NCBI RefSeq assembly: GCF_000774145.1
Contig: NZ_KN322987.1
Coordinates: 436,756 to 500,755, forward strand
From: Pseudomonas mediterranea CFBP 5447
GTDB lineage: Bacteria > Pseudomonadota > Gammaproteobacteria > Pseudomonadales > Pseudomonadaceae
DNA: 64,000 bases
Direction of reading: 5' to 3'
In this document: one piece after another, positions 42,761 to 51,782 of the stretch
Layout: the number at the start of each line of letters is the position of its first letter
Position numbering within the stretch: the first letter of the stretch is position 1
Position numbers and translations under genes: made by a program
The notes under the pieces: model-generated
The model's input: the letters and a program-made list of their open reading frames with translations, nothing else
What the model was told of the DNA's origin: nothing
Database searches by the model: none

Positions 42761-43687
42761 TCAATCGTAGAACGGCTCAACCAACGTCCGGCTGCCGACA
42801 AAAAAGCTATCCGCCACCAGCCGCAGCGGTTGCAGGTCCAGGTCGCTGGCCTTGTCGGCGATCAGCCGTTGGAAGTGTCGATACACTGCCGCGTACTCAC
42901 CCTCCTCCGAAACCGCCTGGTGCACGCCATCGATGCTCAGCAGCGCGCCGCCGTTGTCCAGGCGCAAGGTGCCTTCGGCGCAGCGGATCTCGATGCTCCA
43001 GAGTTCATCGTGACCGTGGTCGAAATCGAACTCCGCGCGGATATCGAGGTGACGGGCATCCGACATCTGGATGCTTGCGGCGATAGGCGACTGGCAATTA
43101 TCGGGAACCCGTAGCTGCGCCGATTTGACGAACAGCGGCCGTGGCAACAGATGGGTCGCGATCGACAAGGCATTGATGCCGGGATCGAACACCCCGAGGC
43201 CGCCCGGTTGCCAGATCCATGCCTGGCCGGGATGCCATTTGCGCACATCCTCCTTCCAGTCGATCTGCACGCTTTGCAGAGTGCGGCTGGCTAGCCAGTC
43301 CCTGGCCGCTTCGATGCCGGGCGCGTAGCGCGAGTGCCAGGCAAACAACGCACTGACGCCCTGCTCTTCGGCCTGGTCGACCAACGCCATCGCTTCACCG
43401 AGGGTAGCGCACGGCGGTTTCTCCACCAGCACGTGTTTGCCGGCGTCCAAGGCTTGCTCCACCAGCGCGAATCGGCCCTGCGGCGGCGTGCAGAACGCTA
43501 TTGCATCAACCTGGGGACCGCTGGCAAGCAGCTCGCCCAGGGACTTGAAATTCTCTACCCCGGCACAGGGCTGCCCTTGCGTGGCGACCGCCACCAGTTG
43601 AAACGCGGGATTGGCGTGGATCGCAGGGACATGCTGATCCTGGGCAATCTTGCCGTAGCCCACCAGACCGAGACGGATCGGTTGCAT
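42761..43687 (-). CDS. gal: D-galactose 1-dehydrogenase (Gfo/Idh/MocA family)
   Basis: A 308-residue oxidoreductase with an N-terminal NAD(P) fold (GLVGYGKIAQDQHVPAI, 6-22) and the family Lys-Pro signature VEKPPC near residue 90, followed by the MocA C-terminal sheet. The N-terminal 90 residues look very like the P. fluorescens galactose dehydrogenase I remember, which oxidises D-galactose to D-galactono-lactone with NAD+. The ATG at 43687 has AGGAG seven bases upstream, better than the adjacent TTG. No De Ley-Doudoroff genes flank it, so galactose use would need enzymes elsewhere. Confidence 0.85.
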   Translation of the reverse strand: MQPIRLGLVGYGKIAQDQHVPAIHANPAFQLVAVATQGQPCAGVENFKSLGELLASGPQVDAIAFCTPPQGRFALVEQALDAGKHVLVEKPPCATLGEAMALVDQAEEQGVSALFAWHSRYAPGIEAARDWLASRTLQSVQIDWKEDVRKWHPGQAWIWQPGGLGVFDPGINALSIATHLLPRPLFVKSAQLRVPDNCQSPIAASIQMSDARHLDIRAEFDFDHGHDELWSIEIRCAEGTLRLDNGGALLSIDGVHQAVSEEGEYAAVYRHFQRLIADKASDLDLQPLRLVADSFFVGSRTLVEPFYD

Positions 43688-43887
43688 CAAAGACTCCTGT
43701 TTTTTTACTTGTAATCGGCCAGCAAACTAGACGTAAAACGCTTGGCAGACAATAGTGATGCGCATCACAGATCAAACGGGCGCCGGAGCCGCCGAAGGGG
43801 CTTTTTTCTCAATAAGCGCTTATAAAGCGCTCAGGAATTCGCGGAAGAAAAAGCTTTACCACTACATGGACCACAGGAGCCGTAACA

Positions 43888-44316
43888 ATGAGCACCACCG
43901 AGCAAGTACAAGGTACTGGCAAATACAGCGCCAAATGGCAGGAACGCTTTAATTTCTTTGATACCTATGGCGCGCCGAACGACCCGCGACACAAGGAAGC
44001 CTTCAAGGCCCTGCCAGGTTTCAAGAAAAAGATCCTGATCAATGCCAACGTGATTGCCTTCTTCTTCGGCCCGATCTACCTGTTCGTCCTGGGGCTCTGG
44101 AAGAAGAACCTGGCCATGATCGGCATCATGATCGGGCTGAGTATCGCAGTGAGCGTGATTTTCGGACTGATGGGCATGGAATCTCCGAGGGCGCTGGATA
44201 CGGGCATGAGCGCCGCTTTCTCGGTGATGTACGCGATCATGACCAACTACGCGTATTACCTGAAAGAAGTCAAAGGCGAGCAAAGCTGGAACCCGTTCGA
44301 AGGCATGCGCTTCTGA
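43888..44316 (+). CDS. DUF2628 small membrane protein
   Basis: A 142-residue protein of the DUF2628 family. A polar N-terminal segment with KWQERFNFFDTYG is followed by two to three membrane helices (about 52-72, 76-96 and 103-125). The short cytoplasmic tail ends in NPFEGMRF. Function is unknown; members are scattered across proteobacteria and usually stand alone. A strong terminator directly follows, and the divergent galactose dehydrogenase lies 200 bases upstream, so it is monocistronic. Confidence 0.88.
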   Translation: MSTTEQVQGTGKYSAKWQERFNFFDTYGAPNDPRHKEAFKALPGFKKKILINANVIAFFFGPIYLFVLGLWKKNLAMIGIMIGLSIAVSVIFGLMGMESPRALDTGMSAAFSVMYAIMTNYAYYLKEVKGEQSWNPFEGMRF

Positions 44317-44338
44317 CCTCAGCCTCCGACCGTCCAAG

Positions 44339-44373
44339 AGCCCGCACCTCGTCATGAGCATGCGGGCTTTTTT
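44339..44373 (+). terminator. Intrinsic terminator after the DUF2628 gene
   Basis: AGCCCGCA (44339-44346) pairs with TGCGGGCT (44361-44368) over a 14-base loop, followed by a run of T to 44373, 22 bases after the stop codon. Confidence 0.88.
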
Positions 44374-44571
44374 GTCTCCGAGGCCGAGAATCCCGGATGA
44401 ATCCATGTGGTCGTTCGTGCTGTGAGTATTCGTGTCGAACTTCCCGGAGGATCGTTTGTTCCAAAAGGAAAGGCCGCTGAAGCTCTGGCGAGTTCATAAC
44501 CCTGGCGATTAGGTGGTCTTTGTCAGCCTATGGCATGATGCCCTAGTACTTTCCCTGATGAGAGGCTGGTT

Positions 44572-45570
44572 GTGTCAGAGATTCCCCTAGTGGTATGTGA
44601 TGACTCCAACATGGCTCGTAAGCAAGTTTTACGGGCATTGCCGGCGGACTGGTCGGTTTCCATTACCGAGGCCAGTAACGGCCGCCAGGCCATGGAGGCC
44701 ATACGCAAGGGACTGGGCCAAGTGGTGCTGCTCGACCTGACCATGCCGGAGATGGATGGTTATCAGGTATTGAGCGCGCTGCGCACCGAAGGATTGAAGG
44801 CACAAGTCATCGTGATTTCCGGTGACGTCCAGGAGGAAGCGGTACGTCGCGTCAGTGAATTGGGCGCACTCGCCTTCCTGAAAAAGCCTTTCGACGAAAC
44901 CGAACTGCGCCAGACCCTCAGCCGCCTGGGCCTGCTGAACAATTCGGCACAGACGCCTCCACAGCATCGCCCCACAACCAACACCGCCATCCATTTTCAC
45001 GATGCGTTCCGCGAGACGGTCAACGTCGCCATCGGCCGGGCCGCCGCCCTGATCGCCAAGGTCCTGGGGGTCTTCGTGCAGTTGCCGGTGCCGAACGTGA
45101 ACGTCCTCGAAGTCGGTGAGTTGCACATGGCGCTCGCCGATGCCGGCAGTTCCCAGCAGCTCACAGCCATCTGCCAGGGCTTTATCGGCAGTGGCATCGC
45201 CGGTGAAGCCCTGCTGATGTTCCATGATTCGGAAGTCGCCGATATCGCGCAATTGATGCAGCGCCAGAGCGCTGATTATTCGGACCTGGAAATGGTCCTC
45301 GATCTTTCCAGCGTGCTGATCGGCGCGTGCCTGAGCAGCATCGCCGAGCAGATCGACGTGGTGTTTTCCCAAGGTCACCCGCAGGTGCTCGGCCAGCACG
45401 CGGCGATCGACGAGCTGATCCGGGTCAACCAGACCCGCTGGAAAAAGACCCTCGCCGTGGAAATCAGCTACAGCCTGGAAGGCCACGACATTCGCTTCGA
45501 CCTGTTATTGCTGTTCACGGAAGACTCAATCGAGCGGTTGACCCACAAACTCGCCTACTTGATGAGCTGA
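44572..45570 (+). CDS. Response-regulator/CheC-like chemotaxis protein
   Basis: A 332-residue fusion. The receiver domain (1-118) has the acidic pair Asp10-Asp11, phospho-acceptor Asp55 in LLDLTMPEMDG, and Lys in FLKKPF. After a linker, a CheC/CheX-like domain (about 140-332) contains the type-specific DLEMVLDLSSVLIGACLSSI. CheC-type domains dephosphorylate CheY-P; fusing one to a receiver suggests a self-controlled phosphatase or a modulator of the flagellar or a parallel pathway. The start is GTG at 44572 after GAGAGG. Its stop is only three bases before the diguanylate cyclase start. Confidence 0.88.
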   Translation: MSEIPLVVCDDSNMARKQVLRALPADWSVSITEASNGRQAMEAIRKGLGQVVLLDLTMPEMDGYQVLSALRTEGLKAQVIVISGDVQEEAVRRVSELGALAFLKKPFDETELRQTLSRLGLLNNSAQTPPQHRPTTNTAIHFHDAFRETVNVAIGRAAALIAKVLGVFVQLPVPNVNVLEVGELHMALADAGSSQQLTAICQGFIGSGIAGEALLMFHDSEVADIAQLMQRQSADYSDLEMVLDLSSVLIGACLSSIAEQIDVVFSQGHPQVLGQHAAIDELIRVNQTRWKKTLAVEISYSLEGHDIRFDLLLLFTEDSIERLTHKLAYLMS

Positions 45571-45573
45571 GCC

Positions 45574-46527
45574 ATGAACAATCCTGTTGATCTGAATGAA
45601 TTCCACTGGTTGCTGGCGATTGTCCAGAGCATCGACGTCGGTGTGGTGGTGCTTGACCGCGACTATAGGGTGCAGGTCTGGAACACGTTCATGGAGAACC
45701 GTTCCGGGGTCCAACCCAAGGATGCCCATAACCAGCATTTCTTCAGCCTGTTTCCCGAAGTCGACCACCAGTGGTTCAGCCGCAAGGTGGAAAGCGTCGC
45801 CGCCCTGGGCACACCCGCCTTCACCGTCTGGGAGCAGCGCCCCTACCTGGTTCGGTTCAAGAACTACCAGCCGATCACCGGTCACGAAGCGTTCATGTAC
45901 CAGAACACCACCCTGCTGCCCCTGCGTTCCCCCGACAGCAAGATCAACCATATCTGCCTGGTGATCTATGACGTCACCGACGTCGCCACCAACCGTCATC
46001 AGCTCCAGGCCGCCAACGCCCAGTTGCAGCTACTGTCCAGCACCGATCGACTGACCGGCCTGTACAACCGTGGACACTGGGAAGAGAGCCTCAAGGCCGC
46101 CTATGCCCGGCATCAGCGCTATGGCAATAACTCCAGCCTGGTGATGTTCGACATCGACCACTTCAAGCGGGTCAATGACACCTACGGCCATCAGGCAGGC
46201 GACAAGGTCATCGAACAGGTCGCTCGCCTGGTCCGCGAGCATGTGCGCGACTCCGACGTCGCCGGGCGTTATGGCGGTGAAGAATTCGGCGTGGTGCTTT
46301 CGGATACCGACAAGGCCGGTGCACGGATGTTTGCCGAGCGCCTGCGCAAGGCCGTCGAAGAAATGGACGTGGCGTACGGCGACGTGGTCATCCGTTTCAC
46401 CATCAGCCTGGGGGTGGCCGATCTGAGCCAGCCGTCCAACAGCCACGCCGACCTGATCGCCTGGGCGGACGAAGCGTTGTACACCTCCAAGAAAACCGGG
46501 CGCAATCGGGTGACGGTGCACGAGTAA
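45574..46527 (+). CDS. PAS-GGDEF diguanylate cyclase
   Basis: A 317-residue cytoplasmic enzyme that makes cyclic di-GMP. A PAS-like sensor (about 5-140, beginning HWLLAIVQSIDVGVVVLDRDYRVQVWN) precedes a GGDEF domain (about 150-315) with the active form GGEEF. An inhibitory I-site RDSD lies five residues before it, so the product should limit its own synthesis. No membrane helix is present. The gene begins three bases after the REC-CheC stop, an arrangement that implies translational coupling and signalling from receiver phosphorylation to c-di-GMP. Confidence 0.94.
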   Translation: MNNPVDLNEFHWLLAIVQSIDVGVVVLDRDYRVQVWNTFMENRSGVQPKDAHNQHFFSLFPEVDHQWFSRKVESVAALGTPAFTVWEQRPYLVRFKNYQPITGHEAFMYQNTTLLPLRSPDSKINHICLVIYDVTDVATNRHQLQAANAQLQLLSSTDRLTGLYNRGHWEESLKAAYARHQRYGNNSSLVMFDIDHFKRVNDTYGHQAGDKVIEQVARLVREHVRDSDVAGRYGGEEFGVVLSDTDKAGARMFAERLRKAVEEMDVAYGDVVIRFTISLGVADLSQPSNSHADLIAWADEALYTSKKTGRNRVTVHE

Positions 46528-46542
46528 CCGCCGACGTAACCG

Positions 46543-47412
46543 CTACGTTGCCTGCTGGCTCCTCAATGCACCGATGATGAAGGCGTGAAGACTGTTCACG
46601 GCCTTCGAACCCCGAGAGGCCCGGCTGCGAAAGACCGATACCTCCATCGGTTCTATGCCGCCCAGATCGTGTTCGTTGCCAAGCACTTGCAATGAGGCCG
46701 AGACGGTGCACTGGGTGATGGCAGCAATGGCAATCCCACCTTCCACCGCCGCGACCTGGCCAGCCAGACTGGAGCTGTTGTAGACCACCTTGTACCGACG
46801 GCCCTGCAGCGTTAACGAATTGACCGCGTTGCGCCGGGCCAGGCTGGTACTTTCGTACACCGCGATCGGTATGGGATCACGCCGCCAGAGCTCGAACTGA
46901 GGCGACCCCACCCACACCATGGGTTCCTTGAACAGAAATGTACCCCGTTGGGGGGAATCCCTGGACACCAGTGCCAGGTCCAGGTCCCCATTCATCACCC
47001 GTGGGATCAGGGTCGTCGATTGCTCGCAATCCAGTTCTATTTCAACGCCCCCATAACGGGGAGCGAAGCGCTTGAGCACAGGCGTCAGGTACTTGGCCGC
47101 ATAATCCTCGGCAACACCCAGCCGTATACGCCCGGTCAACTCTTCGCCATGGAAGGCTGCCTGGGTTTCGGCATGCAGCGCAACCATGCGCCGCGCATAG
47201 CCCAGGAGGGTCTGCCCATCGAGGGTCAACTGCAGATGCCGCGGGCCGCGACTCAATAACTGCCGCCCAAGCGCCGTTTCCAGTTTTTTCATCTGCATGC
47301 TCACAGCGGACTGTGATCGATGCACCTCAAGGGCTGCGCCTGAAAGTGAACCGGCGTCCACCACCGCGACAAAGCACTTGAGCCAGTCCATCTGCAAATC
47401 GCCGGAAGGCAT
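46543..47412 (-). CDS. LysR-family regulator divergent from lysE
   Basis: A 289-residue LysR regulator. The helix-turn-helix is SLSGAALEVHRSQSAVSMQMKKLE (about 22-45) and the effector domain spans about 90-285. The ATG at 47412 has AGAGG eight bases upstream, whereas an in-frame GTG nine bases earlier overlaps that site. It is divergent from a LysE-type exporter gene, the usual arrangement in which the regulator activates export when an amino acid or its analogue accumulates. Confidence 0.92.
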   Translation of the reverse strand: MPSGDLQMDWLKCFVAVVDAGSLSGAALEVHRSQSAVSMQMKKLETALGRQLLSRGPRHLQLTLDGQTLLGYARRMVALHAETQAAFHGEELTGRIRLGVAEDYAAKYLTPVLKRFAPRYGGVEIELDCEQSTTLIPRVMNGDLDLALVSRDSPQRGTFLFKEPMVWVGSPQFELWRRDPIPIAVYESTSLARRNAVNSLTLQGRRYKVVYNSSSLAGQVAAVEGGIAIAAITQCTVSASLQVLGNEHDLGGIEPMEVSVFRSRASRGSKAVNSLHAFIIGALRSQQAT

Positions 47413-47526
47413 GTCCACCACCTCTATTCGATAATCGAATGTCTAAGCCATGAATTATGCGCTTCCGTTGAGCGGGTTTCACCAGCAGGATGCGGGCGAG
47501 GACGTTGCCTTTCACTGGAGAACATC

Positions 47527-48135
47527 ATGCCCTTCGAGACCTGGCTGCTCTATCTGGTTACCTGCTGCGGCATTGCGGTGGTGCCCGGGCCCAACGCGCT
47601 GCTGGTGCTGACCCACGGGGCGATCCATGGCAACCGCAAGACCCTGTTCACCATCAGCGGCGGTGTGTCGGGATTCGTCGTGATGCTCTCGCTGTGTGCC
47701 CTCGGGCTGGGTGCATTGATCCAGGCCTCGGTGACCTGGTTCATGGTTTTGAAAGTTGTCGGCGGGCTCTACCTCATCTGGCTGGGCCTGGGGTTGTGGC
47801 GGTCGGCGCCGGTTTCCCTGGACGTGGACGCCGTGACAGGGTCCGGCCCGTGGTCGCTTTTCCGCCAGGGCCTGTTGTCGGCAGTCTCGAACCCCAAGGC
47901 ACTGTTGCTGTTCACCGCGTTTATCCCGCCCTTCCTGGACCCACACCGCAACCTGCTCGCCCAGACTGCCGCCATCGCCCTGACCTACGCCGTGGTGGAA
48001 TTCATCGTCGAGTACCTCGTGGCTACGGCGGCGTATCGGGTCAGGCCCTGGCTGGCCCGGGCCGGACGTCGGTTCAACAAGGTCTGCGGCGGGTTTTTCG
48101 TGGCGTTTGGCGTGGTGCTGCCCATCCATTCCTGA
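47527..48135 (+). CDS. LysE/RhtB-family amino-acid exporter
   Basis: A 202-residue inner-membrane exporter with about six helices. It has the family opening VPGPNALLVLTHGAIHGNRKT near residues 17-37 and SNPKALLLFTAFIPPF near 120, both diagnostic for LysE/RhtB. It removes excess amino acids or toxic analogues. GGAG lies eight bases ahead of the ATG. The divergent LysR is its probable activator. The substrate cannot be read from sequence. Confidence 0.93.
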   Translation: MPFETWLLYLVTCCGIAVVPGPNALLVLTHGAIHGNRKTLFTISGGVSGFVVMLSLCALGLGALIQASVTWFMVLKVVGGLYLIWLGLGLWRSAPVSLDVDAVTGSGPWSLFRQGLLSAVSNPKALLLFTAFIPPFLDPHRNLLAQTAAIALTYAVVEFIVEYLVATAAYRVRPWLARAGRRFNKVCGGFFVAFGVVLPIHS

Positions 48136-48168
48136 CTGCTGGCGCCAGACGCGGGTTGAGCCGAACCT

Positions 48169-48900
48169 TTACGCCGAAGGCGCTACCGTAACGTCAGCCT
48201 GGCCGCTTTGGATCAACGCCGCCCTCACAAGACCTTCCGTTTTCTTACGTTCGACGAAGTCCCGGACATACGCCGCGCCCGCTGCATACTGGCGTGGCAC
48301 AGCCATGGCCTGGCGGATGGCGGTGAATGCGCCGTCAATGACGCGATGGGCCGGGTTGTCGGCCGCGACCTGTTCCAGTGGCTGGCGTACGCCCGCTGCG
48401 GCGTCGAGCCGACCGTCGATATAAAGATCCACCGCACCGGCCGACGTTTCTGCCCGTTCAAGCTGCGCATGCTTCAAGGTACGCGACAGAAACAAGTCGT
48501 AGGCCGCGCCTTTGCCCACCGCCAGCCTGAGCCCCGGCTGGTCAAGATCCTCAACCGTGCGGTAAGGCGAGTCCGCCGCCACCAGGTAGGTTCCCTCGAT
48601 GATCACGTAAGGCGCGCTGAAGGCGATCTGTTCTTCCCGAACGGGTTCGATCGCCAGAAAGGCCACGCGCCATGCGCCCTCCTCCAGCGCGGCAAAGACC
48701 TTGCCGGCGGCATCAAAGGTGACCATCTCCAAGGCCACGCCGAGCTCCTGGGCCAACGCCTTCGCCAGGGCCACCGATACGCCTTGCGGCGAACCATCCG
48801 GTGCCTGTTGGGCCAATACCGGATTGCCGAAGTTGATGGCGGCGCGCAACACGCCCAGAGGGGCGAGGTCGTCCATTACCGCTTGATTGATCGCATTCAT
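48169..48900 (-). CDS. SBP_bac_3-type solute-binding protein without signal peptide
   Basis: A 243-residue protein with the fold of amino-acid ABC-transporter binding proteins (family 3): LGVLRAAINFGNPVL at the start, PQGVSVALAKALAQELG, FSAPYVIIEGTYLV and DLDQPGLRLAVGKGAAYDLFL. It lacks any signal peptide, and no permease or ATPase gene is nearby, so it is probably cytoplasmic or a moonlighting binding or enzymatic protein. Two adjacent ATGs exist; the second (48900) has better spacing from AGGAG. It converges with lysE. Confidence 0.85.
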   Translation of the reverse strand: MNAINQAVMDDLAPLGVLRAAINFGNPVLAQQAPDGSPQGVSVALAKALAQELGVALEMVTFDAAGKVFAALEEGAWRVAFLAIEPVREEQIAFSAPYVIIEGTYLVAADSPYRTVEDLDQPGLRLAVGKGAAYDLFLSRTLKHAQLERAETSAGAVDLYIDGRLDAAAGVRQPLEQVAADNPAHRVIDGAFTAIRQAMAVPRQYAAGAAYVRDFVERKKTEGLVRAALIQSGQADVTVAPSA

Positions 48901-48980
48901 CATTTGCTCCTGAAATCAGCAACGAAGGTCAGTTATTGTCAGTGAGCTTCACGACTCACAGCGACCGCGCCTTGCGCAGG

Positions 48981-51659
48981 TTATTGACGGGTTCGCTCGA
49001 CCACCTTGCGGATCACGAACGGCAACACCCCGCCATTGACCAGGTAACGCAGCTCCTGGATCGAATCGATGCGCACCCCAAGCTGCACCGTTTGGCGCTC
49101 ACCGTTGGCGCGATGCAGCAGCATGTCCACGCGATTATCACCCACCCTGAGGTCATCGAGGCCGAGGAAATCGAAACGCTCGTCCCCCTGCAAGGCCAGG
49201 TCGTCAACCGACTGACCAGCCTTGAAACACAACGGGATCACACCCATGCCGATCAGGTTGCTGCGATGGATACGCTCGATGCTCCGGGCCACCACGGCCT
49301 TGACCCTCAACAGTGCCTGGGCCTTGGCCGCCCAGTCGCGGCTGGAGCCGGCGCCGTAGTTGATCCCGGCGAAGATCACCATGGGTGTCTGTTGCGCGGC
49401 ATAGCTCTTCGCGGCCTCATACAGCGGCAGGCATTGGCTGTGATCGGCGTTCCAGGCCCAGGCGCCCGGCCCCGGCTGGTTGTCGCCCAACAGGTGATTC
49501 CTTACGGCTTTGTTGGTGAACGCGCCCCGCAGCATCACTTCATGGTTGCTGCGGCGGGTGGAATACTGATTGAGATCCTTGGGATCTTCGCCACGCTCCA
49601 GCAACCATTGTCCAGCCAGGCTGTCGGCGGGAATGGAATAGGCCGGCGAGATGTGGTCGGTGGTGACGTTGTCGCCCAATACCAGCAGCGTGCGGGCGCC
49701 GCTGATGGCCAGAGTGGTTTTCGGCTCGGCCGAAATGTCGGCCAGGTACTGTGGACGGCGCAGGTAAGTTGACTCGGGATTCCAGGGAAACCGGACGCTG
49801 CCCTCGGCCGACAGTGACTGCCAGTGATGGGTACCGTCCCAGATCTTTGCCAGGCGTTGCTGGAACAACGCCGGCTTGACCACCTTGGCCACTTGCGCGG
49901 AGATTTCGGCATCCGTCGGCATCAAGTCACGCAGATACACCGGTTCGCCGGCTTCATCGACGGCGAGCGCCTGGGATTCCAGGTCGATATCGATGGTCCC
50001 GGCGATGGCATAGGCAACGCACAGCGCCGGCGACGCCAGGTAGCCGGCGGGCACCTTGGGGTTGACCCGGCCTTCGAAGTTACGGTTGCCGGACAGCACC
50101 ACCACACCCTTGAGGCCTTCATCGGCAAAGCGCTCGACGTGGCTCTCAAGCTGCCCGGAGTTACCGATGCAGGTCATGCAACCGAAGCCTGCGAGGTCGA
50201 AACCGAGCGCCGAGAAATCCTCCAGCAGATCGGCCTCGGCCAGATAGTCGGCGACCACCCGCGAGCCTGGCGACAAGGACGTCTTGACCCACGGTTTGCG
50301 CTTGAGCCCCAGTTGACGCGCCCTGCGCGCCAGCAACCCGGCCTGGATCATCTGCGCAGGGTTGGCCGTATTGGTGCAACTGGTAATCGCCGCCATCACC
50401 ACCGCGCCATGGGAGATGGGCTCCCCAAGCGCCGGATCGTAGAAATGTCGTGGGGCTGGTCCGGCGATCAGATCCGCACCGCCCAGGACTTCATTGCGAA
50501 AGGAGGTCGCCGCGTTCGACAGTTTCTGACGCTGGTGGGGCTGATGAGGGCCGGCGACGCTCGCTTCGATGCTTGCCAGATCCAGCTCGATCAATTCGTC
50601 GAACTGCGGCTCGGGCAACTCGTCGCGCCGCCACAGCGGCTGGGCGTTCATGTAGCCGACGACCTTGTTGCACAAGGATTCGCTGCGCCCGGTGAGCTTC
50701 AGGTACGCCAGGGTTTCATCGTCGAACGGGAAGAACACCACTGTGGCGCCATACTCCGGAGCCATGTTGGACACCGTACCCCGGGCTGCCCAGCTCAAGG
50801 AGGCAATCCCCGGGCCGGTAAACTCGACGAACGTGCCGACCACCGAACGCTTGCGCAGGATCTGCGCCACGTGCAGCGACAGGTCGGTCGCCGTGACACC
50901 TGGGCGCAGGGTATTGGTGACACGAATGCCGATCACCTTGGGAAAGCTGATCGGCACCGGCTCGCCGAGCATGGCCGCCTGGCCTTCCAGCCCGCCGACG
51001 CCCCACCCCAATACACCGATCGCATTGATCATCGGCGTATGGCTGTCCGTCGCGACCATGTCATCCGGATGCAGCAAGCGCCCACCGTCCTCGCTGCGAC
51101 TTTCCCATACCACCTGGGCCAGGGCTTCCATGTTCATCTGATGGATGATGCCGGTGCCCGGCGGGATCACGGCAAAATTGTCCAGGCTCTTCTGCGCCCA
51201 TTTGATGAAGCGATAGCGCTCGCTGTTGCGGCGGAAGTCGATGTCCAGATTACCCTCGACCGCGTCGGCTTCGGCATAACGCTCGACAATCACCGAGTGG
51301 TCGATAGTCAACACCGCCGGAATAAGCGGGTTCATGGCTCGTGGATCACCGCCCAACTCCGCGACGACATCACGCATGCCGGCGAAATCGGCCAGTGCCG
51401 GCAGGCACGTGGTGTCATGGAACATCAGGCGGTTTGGCTGGAACGGCACTTCGCAATCGGGCCCCTCGCCGATGGCGCGAGCCAGCACCGAAGGCAGCGA
51501 TTCGGGCGAGCAGCGCGCCACGTTCTCCAGCAAAATACGAATCGAATAGGGAAGCCTCGCCAGGTGAGACGCAGGCAGCATCCTGTTCAGATCGACAAAA
51601 GCAAACAGCTCGTTATCGATCAGCAGATGATTGAGGTGGTTGGTCTCGGTCATGCTCAT
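48981..51659 (-). CDS. Aconitase-family hydratase (AcnA/IRP type, divergent)
   Basis: About 892 residues, the usual length of AcnA-type aconitases. The [4Fe-4S] cysteines occur in ITSCTN and GCMTCIGNSG, with substrate Arg in SSRDWAAK and GSRVVADYL near the cluster. Several otherwise invariant positions differ from housekeeping AcnA: NYGAGSSRD rather than EYGSGSSRD, and GCMTC rather than GCTTC. It could therefore act on an unusual tricarboxylate. The ATG at 51659 is the family-like start, with a second ATG six bases on. It follows the dehydrogenase at 51783-52853 on the same strand. Confidence 0.88.
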   Translation of the reverse strand: MSMTETNHLNHLLIDNELFAFVDLNRMLPASHLARLPYSIRILLENVARCSPESLPSVLARAIGEGPDCEVPFQPNRLMFHDTTCLPALADFAGMRDVVAELGGDPRAMNPLIPAVLTIDHSVIVERYAEADAVEGNLDIDFRRNSERYRFIKWAQKSLDNFAVIPPGTGIIHQMNMEALAQVVWESRSEDGGRLLHPDDMVATDSHTPMINAIGVLGWGVGGLEGQAAMLGEPVPISFPKVIGIRVTNTLRPGVTATDLSLHVAQILRKRSVVGTFVEFTGPGIASLSWAARGTVSNMAPEYGATVVFFPFDDETLAYLKLTGRSESLCNKVVGYMNAQPLWRRDELPEPQFDELIELDLASIEASVAGPHQPHQRQKLSNAATSFRNEVLGGADLIAGPAPRHFYDPALGEPISHGAVVMAAITSCTNTANPAQMIQAGLLARRARQLGLKRKPWVKTSLSPGSRVVADYLAEADLLEDFSALGFDLAGFGCMTCIGNSGQLESHVERFADEGLKGVVVLSGNRNFEGRVNPKVPAGYLASPALCVAYAIAGTIDIDLESQALAVDEAGEPVYLRDLMPTDAEISAQVAKVVKPALFQQRLAKIWDGTHHWQSLSAEGSVRFPWNPESTYLRRPQYLADISAEPKTTLAISGARTLLVLGDNVTTDHISPAYSIPADSLAGQWLLERGEDPKDLNQYSTRRSNHEVMLRGAFTNKAVRNHLLGDNQPGPGAWAWNADHSQCLPLYEAAKSYAAQQTPMVIFAGINYGAGSSRDWAAKAQALLRVKAVVARSIERIHRSNLIGMGVIPLCFKAGQSVDDLALQGDERFDFLGLDDLRVGDNRVDMLLHRANGERQTVQLGVRIDSIQELRYLVNGGVLPFVIRKVVERTRQ

Positions 51660-51749
51660 ATCGCCCAGGTCTTTATCATTGTCGCGAGCTTCGGCTTGGC
51701 CGTGCACTGGCGTTATTGAGCCGCGGGTGTTTCTCACAAGAAGCCCGTC

Positions 51750-51776
51750 GCGGCGGCACGACAAGCATGCCGCCGC
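51750..51776 (-). terminator. Stem-loop between the dehydrogenase and aconitase genes
   Basis: GCGGCGGCA (51750-51758) and TGCCGCCGC (51768-51776) pair perfectly over a nine-base loop, seven bases after the dehydrogenase stop. The T-run on the minus strand is weak, so it probably reduces rather than stops transcription into the aconitase gene. Confidence 0.45.
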
Positions 51777-51782
51777 GCCCGA

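Noticed and set aside
49824..51719. 631-codon plus-strand frame opposite the aconitase gene
   Set aside because: Antisense shadow of a gene with all aconitase motifs; the translation is rich in His, Arg and Gln without any motif.
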